DNA of 64,000 nt, from contig CATOSI010000002.1 of assembly GCA_951812505.1 (NCBI GenBank), positions 434,001-498,000 on the forward strand, written 5' to 3'. This DNA is from an uncultured Dehalococcoidia bacterium (GTDB lineage: Bacteria; Chloroflexota; Dehalococcoidia; Lucifugimonadales; UBA1123). Below the pieces are notes generated by a model, which worked only from the letters and a program-made list of their open reading frames with translations, was not told the origin of the DNA and searched no databases. A program made the translations under genes and the position numbers. Of the stretch, positions 59,246-64,000 are shown piece after piece (the first letter of the stretch is position 1; the number at the start of each line of letters is the position of its first letter).

Positions 59246-60974
59246 GACTACCAGCCTCTTGACTTCTCCAGGTTTTCATCAGGTATTCGGTTGCTTCATC
59301 AAAGAATCCAGGCGGCCACTCTTGTGCCAGCTCACCGCTACTCTGCATTCTCATATCGATGATCGAACTACCAAGATTGCTATTTCTGAGAGCAGGTTCC
59401 ACGAAGAGTATTGAGACGTTATTCGCCTCAAAGACGTCCTCACCCGGATCCACAACTATTGAGGCCAAGCTCAGAAGCAGAACTTCGCTGTGGGTTTCCA
59501 CAATCCATTGCTTTCTTTTACCTGGTTCGGGTTTGCTAGTTTCTGCCATCAGGTCGGCAAGGTGCCCTTGTAATCTAGGATGCAGATGCAACTCGGGTTG
59601 TTCGACGCAAATCACAGAACCCTCTGGAGACGCCACGGCCTCGACGATGATCGGCAAAATACAGCTTATGCCAAAGCCCACATCTGCTATCGTCACCTCA
59701 GTGTTCGTGCGATTGTCAAAGAGGGCAATATAGACATTCTGGCCCGTCTGGGCTACATCCGAAGCCGTCTTTACATCGAGATGATAAGGAATATCGAATT
59801 TATCGAACCATCGGTTGACCTCATTTCTGGCTTCGACATTGCGATGAAGGATGTTGGGCGTGAATTCCCCTCTAACTCCGGAAAAGGCTCGTGTAGCTCC
59901 CAGGACTACATATAGGCGCCGGGGGTCATCGCGCACCGGGCCGATATGAGTGACTGATGCCAGATAAGCCTCGTAATCGCTCTGGACCCCCTGCAACATC
60001 AGGATTTCGGACTGGAGTATGGGCAGTATAGCCTGCTCAATTTCTGAGATACCCCTACCGATGGACTGCCAAGAACGCCGAAGGGAAGTTTCGGATCTGT
60101 GTTGAAATATGTCGTTGATCCCTTTGCCTGCTATGTTGTATTGAGAAGACAGCTCTTTAATCTCGTCGATATTACGTAGATGCCAATCGACAGTGATGGG
60201 TCTCAAGAATGTCAGTCTTGTAGCCATCGAGATACGCTCGATGGTCCGTCCCGCCTTTAAGCATTCATCTTTGATCAAGACCAAAGCATCCTCGTACCGC
60301 TCGAGCCGAGCACGTCTCGCGCTCCTCCGTTGCGACCTCCTGATTTCGTGTCGAGCATCGTCAAGTTCATCATCAACAGCTTGCTCTAAGCTTTGCATAC
60401 GACCATTGAGTTCAGAGAAATCGCTTTGCCAGTACGGGAAAAAGCTGGCAGATTTGAGGTTATCACTGGCATTATCAACCGTGATATATGGGATCGGATT
60501 TCTGGTGTGCCAGCCACTGTCTTCGTAAATCAAATCCGTGTCTAAAAGAATGGTCCCTCTTCCCGAGGTGTCAAATAGACGATAGTTGATATCCGAAAGG
60601 ACTGCGGGTGAACTATCATCTTCGTGGTCTTCTACAGCAAACCTCATGCTTATGTCAGCTCTACGATTTGGCTGAGTGCTCAGGTCAAAGGCCAAACTTA
60701 TCCCGAGGGTATCATCAGTCTGGTGTCGATGAACAAGGGTAGGAAATCCGCCCAGATCAACGTCTCCTCGACTTGTATCGCCCCTGATAAGTAGTTCTCT
60801 CCTATACTGCCGTCTAGGACTGTCCAGAGATTGCTTCAGGAGCATCAAGGCTTGTAGTACGGAACTCTTGCCTCCGGAGTTGGGACCGTAAATGAGGGTC
60901 ACATTGGATAGCGGTGCATACTGCATATCCGGTCCAAAGGCTTTGAAATTGCTAAGGCCTATTCCTCTCAACAT
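59235..60974 (-). CDS. AAA-family ATPase (ABC/SMC-type, DUF3696-like)
   Basis: 579 aa. Walker A is at residues 30-37 (GPNSGGKS) after LRGIGLSNFKAFG. An ABC-signature-like VGFGISCILPIIVEA comes before Walker B (VICVEQPELHLHP). It is followed by WIVETHSEVLLLSLASI, all as in the RecF/OLD/DUF3696 ATPases. The large middle insert is helical (SRARRARLERYEDALVLIKDE). Homologous ATPases occur in anti-phage systems such as PARIS, Septu and OLD, each with a second subunit that does the damage. Here the partner is the 363-aa gene downstream. An upstream 206-nt gap separates it from the methyltransferase. Confidence 0.85.
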   Translation of the reverse strand: MLRGIGLSNFKAFGPDMQYAPLSNVTLIYGPNSGGKSSVLQALMLLKQSLDSPRRQYRRELLIRGDTSRGDVDLGGFPTLVHRHQTDDTLGISLAFDLSTQPNRRADISMRFAVEDHEDDSSPAVLSDINYRLFDTSGRGTILLDTDLIYEDSGWHTRNPIPYITVDNASDNLKSASFFPYWQSDFSELNGRMQSLEQAVDDELDDARHEIRRSQRRSARRARLERYEDALVLIKDECLKAGRTIERISMATRLTFLRPITVDWHLRNIDEIKELSSQYNIAGKGINDIFQHRSETSLRRSWQSIGRGISEIEQAILPILQSEILMLQGVQSDYEAYLASVTHIGPVRDDPRRLYVVLGATRAFSGVRGEFTPNILHRNVEARNEVNRWFDKFDIPYHLDVKTASDVAQTGQNVYIALFDNRTNTEVTIADVGFGISCILPIIVEAVASPEGSVICVEQPELHLHPRLQGHLADLMAETSKPEPGKRKQWIVETHSEVLLLSLASIVVDPGEDVFEANNVSILFVEPALRNSNLGSSIIDMRMQSSGELAQEWPPGFFDEATEYLMKTWRSQEAGSHAG

Positions 60975-61180
60975 TATGCAATGTCATCCTTTCACAGACG
61001 GACGATTCCCGATCTGTCCCTCTCGCCTCATCAAGCGGCGGCAGGGATTTCACAATCATGACAGTAGCCTACCGGATCGGCTAATAGCCTAGTCATCCTA
61101 ACTAGCCTTTACACCGTCACCACCGACTACCCACACAGGAAGACAGAATCACACGACTGCTCCCTATGCCGTGATGCGGA
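60975..61180. other. Spacer between methyltransferase and AAA ATPase genes
   Basis: 206 nt without a gene. An AAAGGATG at about 12 nt before the ATPase start may be its ribosome site. The gap suggests the ATPase pair has its own promoter and is a separate module from the restriction-modification genes. Confidence 0.35.
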
Positions 61181-63766
61181 TTACTTTTCAGGCTCAAACA
61201 GTACGTTGTTCAGATCAATGATCTTCTCATGCTCGGTTCCAGTGTGGTCGATGACCTTGACGGCCAGCAATCCACTCTCTGGCCGGTCGAACGGAACAGT
61301 TGTGGCGGACTTCATCATCTCCCACTTGTCGTTATCGATCTGAGAATTGAATGCCGTCCGCATCCGTTCGATAATTGACTCATACGCCCTGGTCCTGTTC
61401 GGGAAGTTCACCCGCCGGGCGAAGAACGACTCGTCATTGAAGTCCGTATCTACCATCATGCAGGAGACGCGCCGCATATCGGACGGCTCCACCTGACCGG
61501 CGTCGGCATTGTACACGTCCAGACGATTGACGCGGATCCGCAATCGACCTTCTGAAGTCTCGAGAACCGTCAGGTCAGGTTCGCTCACCAGGACGAATCT
61601 GGTTCTCGTACCCTTGGTCTTTCCGTTATCCAGCTGGGGAATCATCAGATCGCGGTTCGCAAGCATGACGTAGACGTCGAGGCCGCCTTGGGAAAGCATA
61701 TTGTCAACTGCCTTTGCTTCACGCGCGAACGTGACGATAACCAACACGTCGGGGTTTTCACCGCTCAGGAGTGCTTCACGACGCGCCTGAATAATATGAG
61801 ACCTAGATAGGACCATATCCTCATCCACAATGTGGAACATCGCTCGTCTCTCATCACCCTGCTCACTTACCATGATCCCCTTGTGAGAGAGGTAATCCCC
61901 AGCGTACTCCTCGAAGTTTCCCACTGTGAAATGGGATCCACCGGGCAGAGTTAGGCCGGAATCGACGATCCCAGACAGAACTCGCTCTCTTGTGGCCTGC
62001 GAACTCTCATCCCGCTTCCGAGGCTCTGGTCCCTCAGCGATATATGGACTATCGGACTCTACGGTAAACGACGACGTGAGACGTTGCACATCGGACTTGA
62101 TACGGGGTCTGTCTACGAACTCAAAGTATTCATGGATATCGTAAGCGAGCATCCGTGCGCTCAGTCTACGTTGGCGTTCATACACAGAACCGCGGCTCGG
62201 ATCTTCCCCGTAGCTGTCGCGGGAAACGAACTTGGCAGGTTCTCCGCCAGATAGCTCGTGTTCGAGCCTTGCACCTTCAGCCGAGTCCTGCAGTATATAC
62301 CAGTCATAGTGCTGGGCCAGCAGCCTCTGACGTGCAACGGCCACTGCAACCTCTGAGGAATCGGAAGTGATCCAGCGCCTACCCCATTTCTCCGCGGCAA
62401 TGGCCGAAGTGCCTGAACCACAGGTCGGATCAAGGATAAGGTCGCCGGGGTCGGTGGTCATCAGGATGCACTGCTCTATGACAGCCTGTGGAGTCTGGAC
62501 CACGTAGGTCTTGTTTCGGTCACCACGAAACACCCAGTTATTAGCACTGATTGGAGTGCCCAGCAGCTCGTCTTCATAGAGTATCCACCGAGGATTCTTT
62601 CCCGTACTGAGATCCATCCGTCCTTGGGCAGCTATAGCGTCCATTCCTTCGTGGCTCACACGCCACTGATTTCCTGTTGGACACGGATAAACCGTCGAAT
62701 TGTACGTCCAAGACTCTGACCTACCGGTTGTAGAATGACCAGCCGAATCAAGAGGTAGCCTCTGAAACAGCCTAGCGCCTGCCGGAATCAACTTGTCTGG
62801 ATCCTCTCTTTCCCTCCGTGTGAGTGGACGGATAGAGTCATTTGACAACTCCAATCCCACATCAAAGCCCATGCGAGATATTTTGTCAGCCCGATCCGAG
62901 GCTTCCTCGTGCAGTTGGTGATACTTCACCTGTGACTTGTCCTTCGCAAACCAGACCAACCAATTGCCGATTTCAGGCAGAAGCCTTGTGCTGTAGTTCA
63001 GACTGGTCACGTAAGGAATTGTTGCCACATGATGCTCATGACCGAATACCTCCGACATGAGCATCGCGGCGACATGTAGGTTGCCAGCTCCTATCTGCAA
63101 AAACATGCTGCCGGTGTCCGACAGCAGTGCCTTTGCCAGAACGAGCTGAAGACGTAGCTGATCCAGATAGCTGTGGACACCATTCTTGTAGCTGTCTCTG
63201 AATGCTTTGACCTGCTCTAGGTCGTAGGGAACGGACTCGAGTGTCTCGGTAACATTGAGGTCATCAATCAGGCCCTGCCAGTTGGAACGGAAGTCGATGT
63301 TGTACGGTGGGTCCATGTAGACCATGTCCACCTTTCCCCTCATACCCTCCCGTTCGAGCAGGGATGCCATCATGCGCTGGGATGGAGCTCTTACAAGGCG
63401 ATTCGTCCAGTTGCCGCTGTGCCGATATGGTTCGAACACCGCTCCATCAGGAGTGCCGTTGAACGTAGAGAACATATCGGACTGGATCGTCTCTGAGTCC
63501 TTCAACATAGAGTTCAGAAACCCCACCGCATTCACCTTCTCGTGGACGTAGAGAGGGCCGTGCATCACAGACACATCGTCGGCCTCCCTACCACGCTTCC
63601 AGGCAAGTCGCGGATAGCTGGACTCTTCCACCTCGATGCTAGCCCGTCTATCAGCGACCGTGGCCTCGTCAAGATCGATGGCCGACTCATGCGTGGGGAG
63701 GGCCAGGCGCTTCCTGCCGACATGTTCATATGCCTGCGCTTCGGAATTCTGAGTGTTTGTTGTCAT
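61181..63766 (-). CDS. Type III-like DNA adenine methyltransferase (Mod)
   Basis: 861 aa. DPPYN (residues 152-156) comes before the AdoMet motif DPTCGSGTSA (about residues 442-452), the beta-group order seen in type III Mod. A large C-terminal half (DNA recognition, YERQRRLSARMLAYDIHEYF and later) follows. It should methylate adenine N6 and, with Res, form a restriction system. It starts one base inside the upstream gene's stop (TGATG), so the two are coupled. Length is greater than many Mods (500-700 aa). Confidence 0.9.
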   Translation of the reverse strand: MTTNTQNSEAQAYEHVGRKRLALPTHESAIDLDEATVADRRASIEVEESSYPRLAWKRGREADDVSVMHGPLYVHEKVNAVGFLNSMLKDSETIQSDMFSTFNGTPDGAVFEPYRHSGNWTNRLVRAPSQRMMASLLEREGMRGKVDMVYMDPPYNIDFRSNWQGLIDDLNVTETLESVPYDLEQVKAFRDSYKNGVHSYLDQLRLQLVLAKALLSDTGSMFLQIGAGNLHVAAMLMSEVFGHEHHVATIPYVTSLNYSTRLLPEIGNWLVWFAKDKSQVKYHQLHEEASDRADKISRMGFDVGLELSNDSIRPLTRREREDPDKLIPAGARLFQRLPLDSAGHSTTGRSESWTYNSTVYPCPTGNQWRVSHEGMDAIAAQGRMDLSTGKNPRWILYEDELLGTPISANNWVFRGDRNKTYVVQTPQAVIEQCILMTTDPGDLILDPTCGSGTSAIAAEKWGRRWITSDSSEVAVAVARQRLLAQHYDWYILQDSAEGARLEHELSGGEPAKFVSRDSYGEDPSRGSVYERQRRLSARMLAYDIHEYFEFVDRPRIKSDVQRLTSSFTVESDSPYIAEGPEPRKRDESSQATRERVLSGIVDSGLTLPGGSHFTVGNFEEYAGDYLSHKGIMVSEQGDERRAMFHIVDEDMVLSRSHIIQARREALLSGENPDVLVIVTFAREAKAVDNMLSQGGLDVYVMLANRDLMIPQLDNGKTKGTRTRFVLVSEPDLTVLETSEGRLRIRVNRLDVYNADAGQVEPSDMRRVSCMMVDTDFNDESFFARRVNFPNRTRAYESIIERMRTAFNSQIDNDKWEMMKSATTVPFDRPESGLLAVKVIDHTGTEHEKIIDLNNVLFEPEK

Positions 63767-64000
63767 CAGGACAACTCCTCTTTCGCGTCATCTATCATTG
63801 CGTTCAGATTCGATGGGGAGGTCACATACAGGTATTCCCATCTTCCGTACTCGCTGAGATCAGGGTGGGTGTTGACACCAGGAATCCAGTACTCCTCTGC
63901 GTACCTCCGCTTCACATGGTCGCTGCTGCGCTCCTCGCCCTTCACCTCTATCACGATGTTCAGGATGCTGGCGTCATCCAGTTTCACCTGTGCGACAAAG
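63766..64000 (-). CDS. Type III-like restriction subunit (Res), C-terminal end, partial
   Basis: The frame is open to the window edge. The visible end, FVAQVKLDDASILNIVIEVKGEE, has the endonuclease E-x-K (EVKG) of type III Res proteins. AEEYWIPGVNTH and YLYVTSPSNLNAMIDDAKEE follow. The helicase domains lie outside the window. Its gene overlaps the Mod start by one base. The order Res then Mod is the reverse of the common Mod-Res layout. Confidence 0.7.
   Translation of the reverse strand, partial: FVAQVKLDDASILNIVIEVKGEERSSDHVKRRYAEEYWIPGVNTHPDLSEYGRWEYLYVTSPSNLNAMIDDAKEELS

Overview
The window looks like a high-GC Chloroflexota chromosome, most likely of the SAR202/Dehalococcoidia type. This is inferred from gene style: lipoproteins with long Val/Glu/Pro-rich spacers, many SDRs, flavin monooxygenase-like, Rieske and enolase-superfamily enzymes, paired DUF1800/DUF1501 genes, and a dispersed hairpin repeat carrying GCCTTCGCGGGAATGAC. 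No rRNA, tRNA or CRISPR array was seen.

Layout. 1-7.7 kb: the end of a CehA/McbA-type metallohydrolase, a cupin, an SDR, a receiver-SpoIIE phosphatase, oligopeptidase B, a small toxin-antitoxin pair and a flavin monooxygenase-like protein. 8.5-18.2 kb: two oligopeptide-type ABC importer operons (lipoprotein plus two permeases, no ATPase). Each is followed by an inverted small cassette bracketed by an 18-bp direct repeat that matches the 3' end of the permease gene. 18.3-25 kb: GMC oxidoreductase, DUF1800 plus NHL protein, a degenerate sensor kinase with a pseudo-receiver LuxR regulator, and a GNAT enzyme. 25-35.5 kb: a catabolic stretch (Rieske oxygenase, three SDRs, LigB-type dioxygenase, epoxide hydrolase, GH32, enolase-superfamily enzyme). 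35.8-36.7 kb: a thioredoxin-like lipoprotein interrupted by one in-frame UGA exactly where the first cysteine of CxxC should be. A strong bacterial SECIS-like hairpin follows directly, so I read it as a UxxC selenoprotein. 36.9-42 kb: a PfkB-fold protein lacking its catalytic Asp, and a third ATPase-less ABC operon. 42.4-46.8 kb: trehalose synthesis and turnover (OtsA, OtsB, GH15). 47-49.5 kb: archaeal-type PEP carboxylase and a double CMD-domain protein. 50.2-53.9 kb: DUF1800-NHL-DUF1501 operon. 53.9-58 kb: gene graveyard with insertion sequences. 58.1-64 kb: a probable defence island on the minus strand (type III-like Res end, Mod methyltransferase, AAA ATPase, unknown 363-aa partner).

The genes together suggest a heterotroph that imports small organic compounds or peptides and oxidises recalcitrant organics with many oxygenases and dehydrogenases. 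It would make and recycle trehalose and replenish oxaloacetate through PEPC. The most unusual items are the selenoprotein with its SECIS, the cassettes at the dppC 3' ends, strong hairpins at all three lipoprotein/permease junctions, and the ATPase plus unknown partner in the defence island.
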